Shown piece after piece: positions 1 to 8,488 of a stretch of DNA of 25,211 nt. The notes under the pieces were generated by a model that worked only from the letters and a program-made list of their open reading frames with translations, was not told the origin of the DNA and did no database searches. Source of the stretch: Hyphomicrobiales bacterium (GTDB lineage Bacteria > Pseudomonadota > Alphaproteobacteria > Rhizobiales > Xanthobacteraceae); contig JAPLPC010000615.1 of the NCBI GenBank assembly GCA_026400425.1, forward strand, positions 1 to 25,211, read 5' to 3'. Position 1 is the stretch's first letter. Every line of letters starts with the position of its first letter. Both the position numbers and the translations under genes were made by a program.

Positions 1-864
1 CTCGACGGCGGCATGAAGCTCGGGCGTCGTGTATTGAGTCACGTCGAGTGGATCGTAGGATGATGAAACACCGCCACCGGCCATCAGCTTGATCTGGGTA
101 GCGCCAAGCGCCAGCAGCTCCCGGGTGCGCTTGCGCACCGTGTCGGGATCATCGGCGATGGCCGCGCCACCGACACGCTCGCTGTTCGTGTAGTCGCCAG
201 GGCGCGCGGGAAAATCTGTCGGGAGCCTGAAGTCGCCATGCCCGCCCGTCTGCGAGATCATGGCGCCTGAGGGCCAGATGCGCGGCCCGGGCACCAGGCC
301 GGCGTCGATGCCGCGCTTCAACCCGAACGCAGGTCCGCCCATGTCGCGGATGGTCGTAAAGCCGCGCAGCAACGTGTCATTGGCGGCCCTGACAGCCGCG
401 ACATTCACGAAGCCGACGTCGGATGTGAGCACGGCCAATTGCGGCAGCGATGCAAACATGATGTGCGTGTGTGCGTCGATGAGGCCGGGGGTCAGCGTGC
501 GGCCACCGCATTGTATCCGCTTGAGCGCCATGTCGGCCGGCGCGGCGATTGGTGCGGTAGAGATGGTCTTGATGATGTTGCCGATGACGAGAACGTTCGA
601 TGGCGGGGAAAGTTTGTCAGCGACGCCATCGAAGATGCGGACGTTCTCGAACATCGTGCCCTGCGGCTGTCCGCCTTGCGCGGCAACTGGTGTCGTTGCG
701 CTGGACATGCCGAGACCGGCGGCCGCGACGGCACCGATGAAGAAGCTCCGGCGCGAGAGCTGCGCATTGGCCCTTTCGGACAACATCAGCAGATGCGGGT
801 CACAGCAGCGGCAGTTCACGCCGCCCGTGAGGTGCTCGTACTTCTTGCCAACCCTCATAAGCAT
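1..864 (-). CDS. Tat-exported metal-dependent amidohydrolase (partial, C-terminus off the left edge)
   Basis: The first 288 codons are visible and the frame runs open to base 1. The protein looks like an imidazolonepropionase/prolidase-type amidohydrolase that hydrolyses an unknown substrate after export. Seen: a twin-arginine motif SRRSFFIGAVAAAG (Arg38-Arg39) followed by a hydrophobic stretch and AQG, then TLTPGLIDAHTHIMF with the metal-binding HxH at about residues 132/134. Further on are TTIRDMGG and, near the edge, ATQIKLMAGGGVSSSYDP, typical of this family. The start at 864 is chosen for its strong GAGGAGG Shine-Dalgarno five bases upstream. An ATG at 786 would place the Tat motif at the more usual residues 12-13 but has no visible ribosome site. 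A cysteine-rich NCRCCDPH segment precedes the Tat motif. Substrate unknown. Confidence 0.85.
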   Translation of the reverse strand, partial: MLMRVGKKYEHLTGGVNCRCCDPHLLMLSERANAQLSRRSFFIGAVAAAGLGMSSATTPVAAQGGQPQGTMFENVRIFDGVADKLSPPSNVLVIGNIIKTISTAPIAAPADMALKRIQCGGRTLTPGLIDAHTHIMFASLPQLAVLTSDVGFVNVAAVRAANDTLLRGFTTIRDMGGPAFGLKRGIDAGLVPGPRIWPSGAMISQTGGHGDFRLPTDFPARPGDYTNSERVGGAAIADDPDTVRKRTRELLALGATQIKLMAGGGVSSSYDPLDVTQYTTPELHAAVE

Positions 865-1192
865 CGGTGCCTCCTCGGCCTTACAGCAGGATTGCGCTAC
901 CTTTGATTGCGAATATGGGCAAATGTATCCTGACGCAGGCTATCCCGTCGCCGATAAGCTCCGCAAGCAATAGCTGATGCTGTGAGGCAGGAAGCTTCCC
1001 TGTGACGTCACTGTCCCGTCGGGATGTTTGGTCTGCTCCTCGGCGGCGCCTGTGACATGAGATGTCCGATCGCGCGTTATCAAATTGGGCTACGGGGTCG
1101 TTCGACGTCGATATCCATCGTCAGACGCCATAGCACGCAGGCGCACCAAGATCTGCGCGGATCGCCAACCGATTGTTACTGCAAGGAAATGA
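865..1192. other. Intergenic gap, no gene seen
   Basis: This stretch separates the minus-strand amidohydrolase from the minus-strand tRNA-Thr. It should hold the amidohydrolase promoter, but no convincing -35/-10 pair is visible. The open frames crossing it on the plus strand have no ribosome site and no recognisable protein character, so none is called. Confidence 0.5.
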
Positions 1193-1267
1193 TGGTGCTG
1201 CCAGACAGGATTGAACTGTCGACCTCTCCATTACCAATGGAGTGCTCTACCACTGAGCTACAGCGAG
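1193..1267 (-). tRNA. tRNA-Thr (GGT anticodon), acceptor stem imperfect
   Basis: Read on the minus strand: a D-arm GCTC-AGTGGTA-GAGC, an anticodon arm with seven-base loop TTGGTAA (anticodon GGT, Thr), a perfect five-pair T-arm GACAG-TTCAATC-CTGTC, and an encoded terminal CCA at 1193-1195. The 3' acceptor strand TGGCAGC pairs with the inner four bases GCTG (two of these as G-T wobbles). The outermost three 5' bases (CTC at 1265-1267) give at most one G-T wobble, where a GCT-like sequence would pair fully. The core is therefore convincing, but the 5' end is either altered or the mature 5' boundary differs. Confidence 0.8.
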
Positions 1268-1481
1268 GCGTTCTCTGCCACACCCGCATCCATGGTGCAA
1301 GCGCGGCAGGGCTCCGACGGGCATCATTATGAAGGATTTATACGGGCTCGCCGTTTTGGCGCGGAATCGATGACCATTTGCCGCGTTTGCAGCTCCCTCG
1401 TTTGCCGCCGTGCAAAATGCTATAGTGGCGGTTGAATGCCACCGCCACTGATCAATGTCCCCGGTTCCAGACCTGCCTTTC

Positions 1482-1679
1482 ATGACCGATCGTCCTGCCA
1501 GTGACCGCGAAATGGCCCGTCAGGCGCGGCTGCGCCAGGCGCTGCGCGACAATCTGAAGAAGCGCAAATCGCAGTTGCGCGGGCGTGCCGATCTGGCCGC
1601 GGCGGAAGCTGGGGTGTCGTCCGAGCCGGATATGGCCATGGATAAGATGTCAGGGCCGAGCGATCCGGACCGAGACTGA
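1482..1679 (+). CDS. Small basic conserved-type hypothetical protein
   Basis: A 65-residue reading from the ATG at 1482 begins MTDRPASDREMARQARLRQALRDNLKKR. An in-frame ATG at 1455 would add nine residues (MSPVPDLPF). The first half is strongly basic and probably one long helix, the tail is acidic and proline-rich, and there is no signal peptide or membrane segment. Short proteins of this style, with an RQARLRQALRxNLKKRK-like stretch, are common in Bradyrhizobiaceae. That familiarity is the main reason for calling it real; no function is known to me. It ends 35 bases before the cyclic-nucleotide/thioredoxin-reductase-like gene and may share its transcript. Confidence 0.6.
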   Translation: MTDRPASDREMARQARLRQALRDNLKKRKSQLRGRADLAAAEAGVSSEPDMAMDKMSGPSDPDRD

Positions 1680-1714
1680 CGTTTCATCGAACACCCACGC
1701 GCAGGCGAAATACC

Positions 1715-3406
1715 ATGGACTCGAACGACATCCCCGAGCACAAGAAAATGGCGATGCAGGTGCCGCGCCACGATCAGACCTTCCCGGCGCTCACCGCAGC
1801 CGAGATCGAGCGCATGCGCCGGTTCGGCGACAACCGGCATTTCAAGGATGGCGACATGCTGTTCGAGACCGGCAAGCCCGGCCCGGGCATGTTCGTGGTG
1901 CTGTCCGGTCATGTCTGCGTCACCCAGCGCGACGGCTTCGGCCGGGTGTCGCCGGTGGCGGACCAGGGCCCCGGACAGTTCCTGGCCGAGATCGGGCAGT
2001 TGTCGGGCCGCATGGCGCTGGTCGATGGACGCGCCGAGGGCGATGTCGAAACGCTGCTGATTGCGCCGGAGCGGCTGCGCGCCTTGCTGGTAGCCGAAGC
2101 GGATCTCGGCGAGCGCATCATGCGCGCGCTGATCCTGCGCCGTGTCAACCTGCTGCAGGGTGGCGTCGGCGGGCCGGCGCTGATCGGTTCTGCCACCGCG
2201 AGCGACATGGTGCGCCTGCAGGGCTTCCTCACCCGCAACGGCCATCCTTATCATCTGCTCGATCCGCAGATCGACAAGGATGCCGCCGATGTGGTGGCGC
2301 GCTATTCGCCGTCGCCGCGCGATCTGCCGTTGGTGGTGGTGCCGGACGGCACGGTGTTGCGCAATCCGTCGCTGTCCGAAATGGCGCATGCGATGGGCAT
2401 GATCCACCATATCGCGAAGGACAAAGTCTATGACGTCGCCGTCGTCGGCAGCGGCCCGGCCGGCCTGTCGACGGCGGTCTATGGCGCGTCCGAAGGCCTC
2501 TCCATTGCGGTGTGCGATTTGCGCGCCTTCGGGGGTCAGGCCGGCGCCAGCGCGCGGATCGAGAATTATCTCGGCTTTCCCACCGGCATCTCCGGCCATG
2601 CGCTGACGGCACGCGCGTTCAATCAGGCGCAGAAATTCGGTGCCGATGTGATGATCCCTGTCACGGTGAGCCAGCTCGATTGCGCGCGGACCGACGGCCT
2701 GTTTGCCCTGGAGCTGGAAGGCGGCGACACGCTGCAGGCGCGATCGATCGTGATCGCATCGGGCGCGCGCTATCGGCGGCCGGAGATCGAGCGTTTGGCC
2801 GATTTCGAAGGCCGCGGCGTGTGGTACTGGGCGTCACCGATCGAGGGCCGGCTGTGCAAGGAGCAGGAAGTCATCCTGGTCGGCGGCGGCAATTCGGCGG
2901 GACAGGCGGCCGTGTTTCTCGCCGGCCATGCGGCCAAAGTGCGGATGGTGATCCGGGGCGGCGGCCTGGCCGCATCGATGTCGCGCTATCTGATCGACCG
3001 GATCGAATCGACGGCCAATATCGAGCTCATCTTCAACACCGAAGTCGTGGCGCTCGACGGCGATCCCGAGGCGGGGTTGTCGCGGGTGACCACGCGCAGC
3101 CGCCTGTCCGGCGAGGATGCGACCGCCGAGATTCGCAATCTGTTCCTGTTCGTCGGCGCCGATCCGGCCACCGACTGGCTGGCCGATTGCGGTGTGACGC
3201 TGGATCGTGGCGGCTTCGTCCTTACCGGCGTTGCCGCCAACGGCCGAGCGGTGCAGGCGCTGGAAACCTCGGTGCCCGGTGTCTATGCGGTCGGCGATGT
3301 GCGCTCCGGTTCGGTCAAGCGCGTCGGCGGTGCCATTGGCGAAGGCGCGCAGGTGGTGGCCGCATTGCATGGATTTCTCGGCGACGCGGCGCGACCGACC
3401 TTGTAA
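1715..3406 (+). CDS. Cyclic-nucleotide-binding / thioredoxin-reductase-like FAD oxidoreductase fusion
   Basis: This 563-residue protein has three parts. Residues ~20-140 are a cyclic-nucleotide-binding fold (FKDGDMLFETGKPGPGMFVVLSG; FLAEIGQLSG cassette). Residues ~165-235 resemble a glutaredoxin/thioredoxin-like segment (FLTRNGHPYHLLD, LPLVVVPDG) without a CxxC. Residues ~240 to the end are a thioredoxin-reductase-like flavoprotein, with FAD-binding VVGSGPAGLS (~242-251), NAD(P)H-binding VGGGNSAGQAA (~388-398) and the C-terminal FAD signature GVYAVGDVRSGSVKRV. The redox CxxC that true thioredoxin reductases carry just before the second nucleotide site is absent; the region reads WYWASPIEGRLCKEQE. 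The catalytic partner is therefore probably not thioredoxin. Such CNB-TrxR-like fusions are a known family of unclear substrate. The cytoplasmic location is inferred from the lack of a signal peptide. Confidence 0.9.
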   Translation: MDSNDIPEHKKMAMQVPRHDQTFPALTAAEIERMRRFGDNRHFKDGDMLFETGKPGPGMFVVLSGHVCVTQRDGFGRVSPVADQGPGQFLAEIGQLSGRMALVDGRAEGDVETLLIAPERLRALLVAEADLGERIMRALILRRVNLLQGGVGGPALIGSATASDMVRLQGFLTRNGHPYHLLDPQIDKDAADVVARYSPSPRDLPLVVVPDGTVLRNPSLSEMAHAMGMIHHIAKDKVYDVAVVGSGPAGLSTAVYGASEGLSIAVCDLRAFGGQAGASARIENYLGFPTGISGHALTARAFNQAQKFGADVMIPVTVSQLDCARTDGLFALELEGGDTLQARSIVIASGARYRRPEIERLADFEGRGVWYWASPIEGRLCKEQEVILVGGGNSAGQAAVFLAGHAAKVRMVIRGGGLAASMSRYLIDRIESTANIELIFNTEVVALDGDPEAGLSRVTTRSRLSGEDATAEIRNLFLFVGADPATDWLADCGVTLDRGGFVLTGVAANGRAVQALETSVPGVYAVGDVRSGSVKRVGGAIGEGAQVVAALHGFLGDAARPTL

Positions 3407-3563
3407 AGGTGGACAGCCACGACGATCCAACTGCACACGGATGTCCAGTGCTTCGCTTTAATAATTTCGGTGCGGTAAATTAGTGCATGTGCCACTCGCT
3501 TCACCGTTGCTAATTATCAACCTTGCATCTTAGATTTGAGGCGGTCTAAGGCAGGGGTGCATC

Positions 3564-4070
3564 ATGACTTTGGGGTTAAGCGTCGCCGCGATCACGCTGA
3601 TTCACGTCATCATCAGTTTGATCGGAATCGTTACAGGCCTGATGGCGATGGTCGGCTTGTTGACATCGAAGCCGATGCCCGGCTGGACCGCGGTGTTTCT
3701 GCTCACCACCATCCTGACCAGCGTCACCGGCTTCATGTTTCCGTTCGACAAGCTGCTGCCGTCGCATGTAATCGGCATCATCTCGCTGCTGCTGCTGGCG
3801 GCTGCCTGCTTCGCGCTCTACAGTCAGAAGCTGGCCGGGCCCTGGCGCTGGATCTATGTGGTGACGGCGATGACGTCGCTCTATCTCAATATCTTCGTGC
3901 TGATCATCCAGAGTTTCCTCAAAGTCCCGCCCCTGCATGCGCTGGCACCGAGCGTGCCACCCAGCGAGCCGCCTTTTGCCATCGTGCAGGGGATCGTGCT
4001 GGTGCTGTTCGTGGCGGCGACCGTCATGGCGGTGCGGAAATCCCGCCCGGTCGGCGGCGGACTGGCCTGA
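3564..4070 (+). CDS. Four-helix integral membrane protein, unknown function
   Basis: The 168-residue product has hydrophobic segments at about residues 5-32 (ISLIGIVTGLMAMVGLL), 43-60, 70-88 (IGIISLLLLAAACFALY), 96-118 and a C-terminal one near 140-158 (IVQGIVLVLFVAATVMA), so four or five membrane helices are likely. There are few charged residues, no cofactor motif and no cleavable signal. The ATG at 3564 is preceded by a purine-rich AGGGG ribosome site. The gene is closed by a perfect 14-bp hairpin overlapping its stop codon. It resembles small uncharacterised alphaproteobacterial membrane proteins; I assign no function. Confidence 0.8.
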   Translation: MTLGLSVAAITLIHVIISLIGIVTGLMAMVGLLTSKPMPGWTAVFLLTTILTSVTGFMFPFDKLLPSHVIGIISLLLLAAACFALYSQKLAGPWRWIYVVTAMTSLYLNIFVLIIQSFLKVPPLHALAPSVPPSEPPFAIVQGIVLVLFVAATVMAVRKSRPVGGGLA

Positions 4071-4096
4071 AAACGGCCGATCCGGCCGTTTTCAGG
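4066..4096. terminator. Perfect 14-bp stem-loop, probable bidirectional terminator
   Basis: CCTGAAAACGGCCG (4066-4079) pairs with 4083-4096 across a 3-base loop ATC. The stem starts in the stop codon of the membrane-protein gene. It carries A and T tracts within the arms but no long T-run after it. It separates that gene from murA. Confidence 0.7.
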
Positions 4097-4207
4097 CGTT
4101 AGGTTCCCATCGAAAAGCCGCAAATGCGAAGCTTTTGCGTGATGGCTCTGTTAGAGCCGGGGCCATTGGCTCTATAGTCCGTGGCTCAGCATTCAGCGGG
4201 AATCAGT

Positions 4208-5497
4208 ATGGATCGCATTCGCATCGTCGGCGGCAACAAACTCAATGGCACGATCCCGATTTCGGGGGCGAAGAACGCTGCCTTGCCATTGATGATTGCA
4301 GCGCTGCTGACCGATGAGACGCTCATTCTCGACAACGTGCCGCGGCTGGCCGACGTCGCGCAGGTGCAGCGTATCCTCGGCAATCACGGCATCGACATCA
4401 TGTCGGCCGGCAAGCGCCCGGGCGATCATGAATATCAGGGTCAGACCCTGCATATCTCCGCAGCCAACATCATCGACACCACGGCGCCTTATGAACTGGT
4501 TTCGACCATGCGCGCATCGTTCTGGGTGATCGCGCCGCTTCTGGCGCGCATGCATGAGGCCAAGGTGTCGCTGCCCGGCGGCTGCGCGATCGGCACCCGT
4601 CCGGTCGATCTCCTGATCATGGCGCTGGAAAAGCTCGGTGCCGAACTGACCATCGACGGCGGTTACGTGATCGCGAAAGCCCCCGGTGGCCTCACGGGCG
4701 CCGAGATCGAATTCCCGAAGGTCACGGTGTCGGGCACCCATGTGGCGCTGATGGCTGCGACGCTCGCCAAGGGCACGACGGTCATCACCAATGCGGCCTG
4801 CGAGCCGGAGATCGTCGACGTTGCCGACTGTCTGAACAAAATGGGCGCCAAGATCACCGGCGCCGGCACCGCGCGCATCGTGATCGAGGGCGTCGCCAGG
4901 CTGCATGGCGCCCGCCATACCGTGCTGCCGGACCGGATCGAAACCGGCACCTATGCCATGGCGGTGGCGATGACCGGCGGCGACGTGCAACTGTCCGGCG
5001 CACGGCCGGAATTGCTGCAGTCGGCGCTCGATGTGCTGGTCGAAGCGGGGGCGACCGTGACGCCGAACAATGACGGCATCCGCATCGCCCGCAATGGCGC
5101 CGGCATCAAGCCGGTGGATGTGGCAACCGCGCCGTTCCCCGGATTCCCGACCGATCTGCAGGCGCAGCTGATGGCGCTGATGACCATGGCCAAGGGATCG
5201 TCGCACATCACCGAAACGATTTTCGAGAATCGTTTCATGCATGTGCAGGAACTGGCCCGGTTTGGTGCCCGCATCCATCTCGACGGAGAAACCGCCACCA
5301 TCGACGGCATCGGCAAGCTGCGCGGCGCGCCCGTGATGGCCACCGATCTGCGCGCGTCCGTCTCGCTGGTGATCGCTGCTCTGGCGGCCGAAGGCGAGAC
5401 CATGGTGAACCGCATCTATCACCTCGACCGCGGCTTCGAGCGGCTGGAAGAGAAACTGTCGGCCTGCGGCGCGCAGATCGAGCGCATCAGCGGGTAA
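4208..5497 (+). CDS. murA: UDP-N-acetylglucosamine 1-carboxyvinyltransferase
   Basis: MurA transfers enolpyruvate from phosphoenolpyruvate to UDP-GlcNAc, the first committed step of cytoplasmic peptidoglycan precursor synthesis. The 429-residue length matches the family. Seen: N-terminal MDRIRIVGGNKLNGTIPISGAKNAALP (the conserved Lys-Asn substrate region), the active-site loop LPGGCAIGTRPVDLL with the PEP-reactive cysteine at residue 126, and GFPTDLQAQLMALM, the usual catalytic aspartate region. The ATG at 4208 is preferred over an in-frame start 27 bases upstream because the family begins at MD-I-GG. Upstream are a small GGCTCT/AGAGCC hairpin (4144-4158) and a possible -10 CTATAG (near 4172). 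Confidence 0.97.
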   Translation: MDRIRIVGGNKLNGTIPISGAKNAALPLMIAALLTDETLILDNVPRLADVAQVQRILGNHGIDIMSAGKRPGDHEYQGQTLHISAANIIDTTAPYELVSTMRASFWVIAPLLARMHEAKVSLPGGCAIGTRPVDLLIMALEKLGAELTIDGGYVIAKAPGGLTGAEIEFPKVTVSGTHVALMAATLAKGTTVITNAACEPEIVDVADCLNKMGAKITGAGTARIVIEGVARLHGARHTVLPDRIETGTYAMAVAMTGGDVQLSGARPELLQSALDVLVEAGATVTPNNDGIRIARNGAGIKPVDVATAPFPGFPTDLQAQLMALMTMAKGSSHITETIFENRFMHVQELARFGARIHLDGETATIDGIGKLRGAPVMATDLRASVSLVIAALAAEGETMVNRIYHLDRGFERLEEKLSACGAQIERISG

Positions 5498-5647
5498 TCC
5501 ATTCACCGTGTCCTGGACGCGATGCTGCGCGAAGTGCTGCTTCAAAGAGTCGGGACCGTCAAAGGCGACGGAGTTCGCAACGGTCCCGGCTCTGCGGCGC
5601 ATCACGACGCGCTGCGCAGCGTCCGGGACAGACAGAGCGGGGGCATC

Positions 5648-6085
5648 TTGACGGGACGACGCAGACTCATCGCCATGGATGCCGACGACCTCGCGGTGAT
5701 TTCCGCGCATGTGCAGGACGCCGAGGTGCGCATCGCCGATATCGTCTGGCGCCCCAGCGAGAAGCGCCTCGTCGTCGGCATGAACCGGCTCGACTGGCAG
5801 CAGGCGATCGCGGGCGAAGCCACGCCGCGTCGGTTGATCTCGGCGCTGCGTTTCGATCGCGTCATGGCCTGCAAATCCCGCGATATCGATCTTGAGGGCG
5901 GGGATGCCGCGTTGAAACTGCTGGGCATCGAATTCAACACCGGCGAGACGCCGGGCGGCAATGCGTTGTTGTTGTTCGACGGTCGCGGCGCGTTGCGGCT
6001 CGATGTCGAGTGCCTCGAATGCGAGTTGGCGGACCTGGGGCCGGATGATCTCAGCGGAGACGACGAGGCCGGGCTGGAGGCGTGA
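5648..6085 (+). CDS. DUF2948-family protein
   Basis: A 145-residue protein if started at the TTG at 5648, which follows a purine-rich GAGCGGGGG ribosome site. The frame is open further upstream to an ATG at 5522, but the extra residues are arginine-rich and unlike the family. The start RRLIAMDADDLAVISAHVQDAEVRIADIVW and later RFDRVMACKSRDID and LLGIEFNTGE match the pattern of DUF2948 proteins, which sit between murA and hisD in Rhizobiales. Function unknown. The protein is soluble, acidic at the C-terminus, and has no signal sequence. The exact start is the main uncertainty. Confidence 0.8.
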   Translation: MTGRRRLIAMDADDLAVISAHVQDAEVRIADIVWRPSEKRLVVGMNRLDWQQAIAGEATPRRLISALRFDRVMACKSRDIDLEGGDAALKLLGIEFNTGETPGGNALLLFDGRGALRLDVECLECELADLGPDDLSGDDEAGLEA

Positions 6086-6191
6086 CGTCTTGATATCACA
6101 GCCTTGACGTCACCCATTGCCCGCGCCATTGAGCAGGGGGGCCACTTATGGGCTCCGCCGCGATACCACCAGGCTCCGCCGGGATATAGCA

Positions 6192-7487
6192 ATGCCAATT
6201 CGCCTCGATGCCGCTCACGCTGATTTCGCTCAACGCTTCAAGGGCTTCCTGGCCATGAAGCGCGAAGTCGCGGCCGATATCGAGGCCGCCACGCGGGCGA
6301 TCGTGGATGACGTGGCGGCGCGTGGCGACGCGGCTTTGCTCGACGCCACCCGCAAGTTCGACAAGCTCGATCTGCAGGCGTCCGGCCTGCGCGTCACGGC
6401 TGCCGAAATCGACGCTGCCGTCGCTGCCTGCGACGAGCCGACCGTGGATGCGCTGCGGTTTGCGTGCGACCGGATCGAGCTGTTCCACAAGCGCCAACTG
6501 CCGAAGGACGAGCGTTTCACCGATGCCGCCGGCGTCGAACTGGGCTGGCGCTGGAGCGCCATCGAAGCCGTCGGCCTGTATGTGCCCGGCGGTACGGCAG
6601 CCTATCCGTCGTCGGTGCTGATGAATGCCGTGCCGGCCAAGGTTGCCGGCGTCGATCGGGTGGTGATGGTGGTGCCGTCGCCCTCGGGTAAGCTCAATCC
6701 GCTGGTGCTGGCCGCTGCACGGCTTGCGGGCGTCTCGGAAATCTATCGCGTCGGCGGCGCACAGGCGGTGGCCGCTTTGGCCTACGGCACCGATACGATC
6801 GCGCCGGTGGCGAAGATCGTCGGTCCCGGCAATGCCTATGTCGCCGCCGCCAAGCGGCAGGTGTTCGGCCGCGTCGGCATCGACATGATCGCCGGCCCCT
6901 CGGAAGTGCTGGTGGTCGCCGACGACACCGCCAATGCCGGCTGGATCGCTGCCGATCTGCTGGCGCAGGCGGAACACGACACCAATGCACAATCGATCCT
7001 GATCACCGACAGCCGGCGCCTGGCCGATGAGGTCGCATCGGCCGTCGAATCCCAGCTCACCACGCTGCCGCGCGCCGACATCGCCCGCGCCTCATGGCAG
7101 GAGTTCGGTGCCATTATCCTGGTCGATGGGCTGGATGCAGCCGTGCCGCTGGCCAATGCCATCGCCGCGGAACATCTCGAAGTGATGACCGCCGATCCGG
7201 ACGCCTTTGCGGCCCGGATCCGCAATGCCGGCGCGATCTTCCTCGGCGGCCATACGCCGGAGGCGATCGGCGATTATGTCGGCGGCTCCAACCATGTGTT
7301 GCCCACGGCGCGGTCTGCCCGGTTCTCTTCGGGCCTCGGCGTGCTTGACTTCATGAAGCGAACGTCGATCCTGAAGTGCGGGCCGGATCAGCTGCGAGCG
7401 CTGGGACCGGCTGCGATGACGCTGGGCAAGGCCGAAGGTCTCGATGCCCACGCAAGGTCGGTTGGATTGCGTCTCAATTTGCAATGA
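6192..7487 (+). CDS. hisD: Histidinol dehydrogenase
   Basis: HisD catalyses the last two steps of histidine synthesis, oxidising L-histidinol to L-histidine with two NAD+. The 431-residue length is typical. Seen: GLYVPGGTAAYPSSVLMNAVPAKVAG, the signature block IVGPGNAYVAAAKRQVFGRVGIDMIAGPSE, the zinc-ligand segment LLAQAEHDTNAQ, and the C-terminal GLDAHARSV with a further zinc-binding histidine. The ATG at 6192 gives the conserved N-terminus MPIRLDAAHADF; an in-frame start at 6117 would add 25 unlikely residues. The stop overlaps the start of the next gene (ATGA), so the UPF0262 gene is translationally coupled. Confidence 0.97.
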   Translation: MPIRLDAAHADFAQRFKGFLAMKREVAADIEAATRAIVDDVAARGDAALLDATRKFDKLDLQASGLRVTAAEIDAAVAACDEPTVDALRFACDRIELFHKRQLPKDERFTDAAGVELGWRWSAIEAVGLYVPGGTAAYPSSVLMNAVPAKVAGVDRVVMVVPSPSGKLNPLVLAAARLAGVSEIYRVGGAQAVAALAYGTDTIAPVAKIVGPGNAYVAAAKRQVFGRVGIDMIAGPSEVLVVADDTANAGWIAADLLAQAEHDTNAQSILITDSRRLADEVASAVESQLTTLPRADIARASWQEFGAIILVDGLDAAVPLANAIAAEHLEVMTADPDAFAARIRNAGAIFLGGHTPEAIGDYVGGSNHVLPTARSARFSSGLGVLDFMKRTSILKCGPDQLRALGPAAMTLGKAEGLDAHARSVGLRLNLQ

Positions 7488-7981
7488 GTGATTCCCCCTC
7501 AGCCGAGAACGACACCAACAATCGCATCGTGGCGGTGACGCTGGATGAGGAGTCGATCGGCCGTTCCGGGCCGGATATCGAGCATGAGCGCGCCATCGCC
7601 ATTTACGACCTGATCGAGGAGAACCTGTTCGCGCCGGAAGGCGCCACAGGCGGCCCGTTCACGCTGCATATCGGCATCACCGGCAGTCGCCTGATGTTCG
7701 ATATCCGCAAGGAGGACGGCACGCCGGTGGTGGCGCATCTGCTATCGCTGACGCCGTTTCGCCGCATCGTGAAGGACTATTTCATGATCTGCGACAGCTA
7801 TTACCAGGCCATCCGCACCGCGACGCCGGACAAGATCGAAGCCATCGACATGGGGCGCCGCGGCATCCACGACGAAGGCTCCCGCACGTTGCAGGAGCGC
7901 CTGTCCGGTAAGGTCCGCGTCGATTTCGAGACGGCGCGGCGGCTGTTTACGTTGATCTCCGTCCTGCACTGGAAGGGTTAG
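7484..7981 (+). CDS. UPF0262 family protein
   Basis: The 165-residue protein starts in an ATGA overlap with hisD. Features typical of the UPF0262 family are seen: IVAVTLDEESIGRSGPDIEHERAIAIYDLIEENLF, GPFTLHIGITGSRLMFDIR, LSLTPFRRIVKDYFMICDSYYQAI and a C-terminal RGIHDEG/RLFTLISVLHWKG. Function unknown. Its constant place between hisD and a low-Mr phosphatase in Rhizobiales suggests a housekeeping or regulatory role. It is predicted soluble and cytoplasmic. It carries the ribosome site of the next gene in its last codons. Confidence 0.93.
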   Translation: MSDSPSAENDTNNRIVAVTLDEESIGRSGPDIEHERAIAIYDLIEENLFAPEGATGGPFTLHIGITGSRLMFDIRKEDGTPVVAHLLSLTPFRRIVKDYFMICDSYYQAIRTATPDKIEAIDMGRRGIHDEGSRTLQERLSGKVRVDFETARRLFTLISVLHWKG

Positions 7982-7983
7982 GC

Positions 7984-8379
7984 TTGTCGGCGCCGCCGCG
8001 TGCGGGCGTGCCGCAAGCCGTGTTGTTCGCCTGCGGGCAGAACAGCGTGCGTTCGCCGATGGCGGCGAGCCTGCTGCAGCAGATGTTTCCGCAGACGCTC
8101 TATGTCCGCTCGGCCGGCGTGAAGACGGGTGAGCTGGCTCCCTTCGTCGTCGCCGTCATGGCCGAGATGGGACAGGACGTCTCCAAACACCGCCCCATGA
8201 CCTTCGAGGAGCTCGAGGACTGGGAGGGGATGAATTTCGATCTCATCATCACGCTGTCGCCGGAGGCGCATCACAAAGCGCTGGAACTGACCCGGACCAT
8301 GGCAGCCGACGTGGAATACTGGCCGACCGCCGATCCCACCGATACCCAGGGCAATCGCGAGCAGAAGCTCGCGGCCTAG
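7984..8379 (+). CDS. Low-molecular-weight tyrosine phosphatase / arsenate reductase-like protein
   Basis: A 131-residue member of the low-Mr PTP fold. The P-loop CX5R is present as FACGQNSVRSPMA (nucleophile Cys17, Arg23), and YWPTADPT supplies the expected general-acid Asp region. The start is TTG at 7984, two bases after the UPF0262 stop and seven bases after a strong GGAAGGG ribosome site, so it sits in the hisD operon. The C-terminus ends at GNREQKLAA, where relatives usually continue for about 15-20 residues with a final helix. The protein may be slightly truncated or frameshifted there, though no clear continuation is readable downstream. Whether it acts on phosphotyrosine or arsenate cannot be decided from sequence. 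Confidence 0.88.
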   Translation: MSAPPRAGVPQAVLFACGQNSVRSPMAASLLQQMFPQTLYVRSAGVKTGELAPFVVAVMAEMGQDVSKHRPMTFEELEDWEGMNFDLIITLSPEAHHKALELTRTMAADVEYWPTADPTDTQGNREQKLAA

Positions 8380-8488
8380 GCGGGATGGGTGTTCGCTTCG
8401 CTCAGCCACGTCTACAAGGCGCCAGCCGGTTGCCGCGGCGCACCCCTTCCGATAGGTTCCGGCCGCAATTTCAGGATCATCGACTCGC

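Noticed and set aside
5552..5588. Inverted repeat CGGGACCGT/ACGGTCCCG after murA
   Set aside because: About nine pairs with a ~20-base loop and no T-run; too weak to call a terminator.
4193..5710. 505-codon minus-strand frame over murA
   Set aside because: A histidine/arginine-rich antisense shadow of a clearly real murA; typical of high-GC DNA.
8380..8488. Expected infA between the phosphatase and maf
   Set aside because: In several Rhizobiales I recall infA at this position, but no frame here resembles IF-1. I am not certain of the order in this family, so its absence is not reported as a finding.
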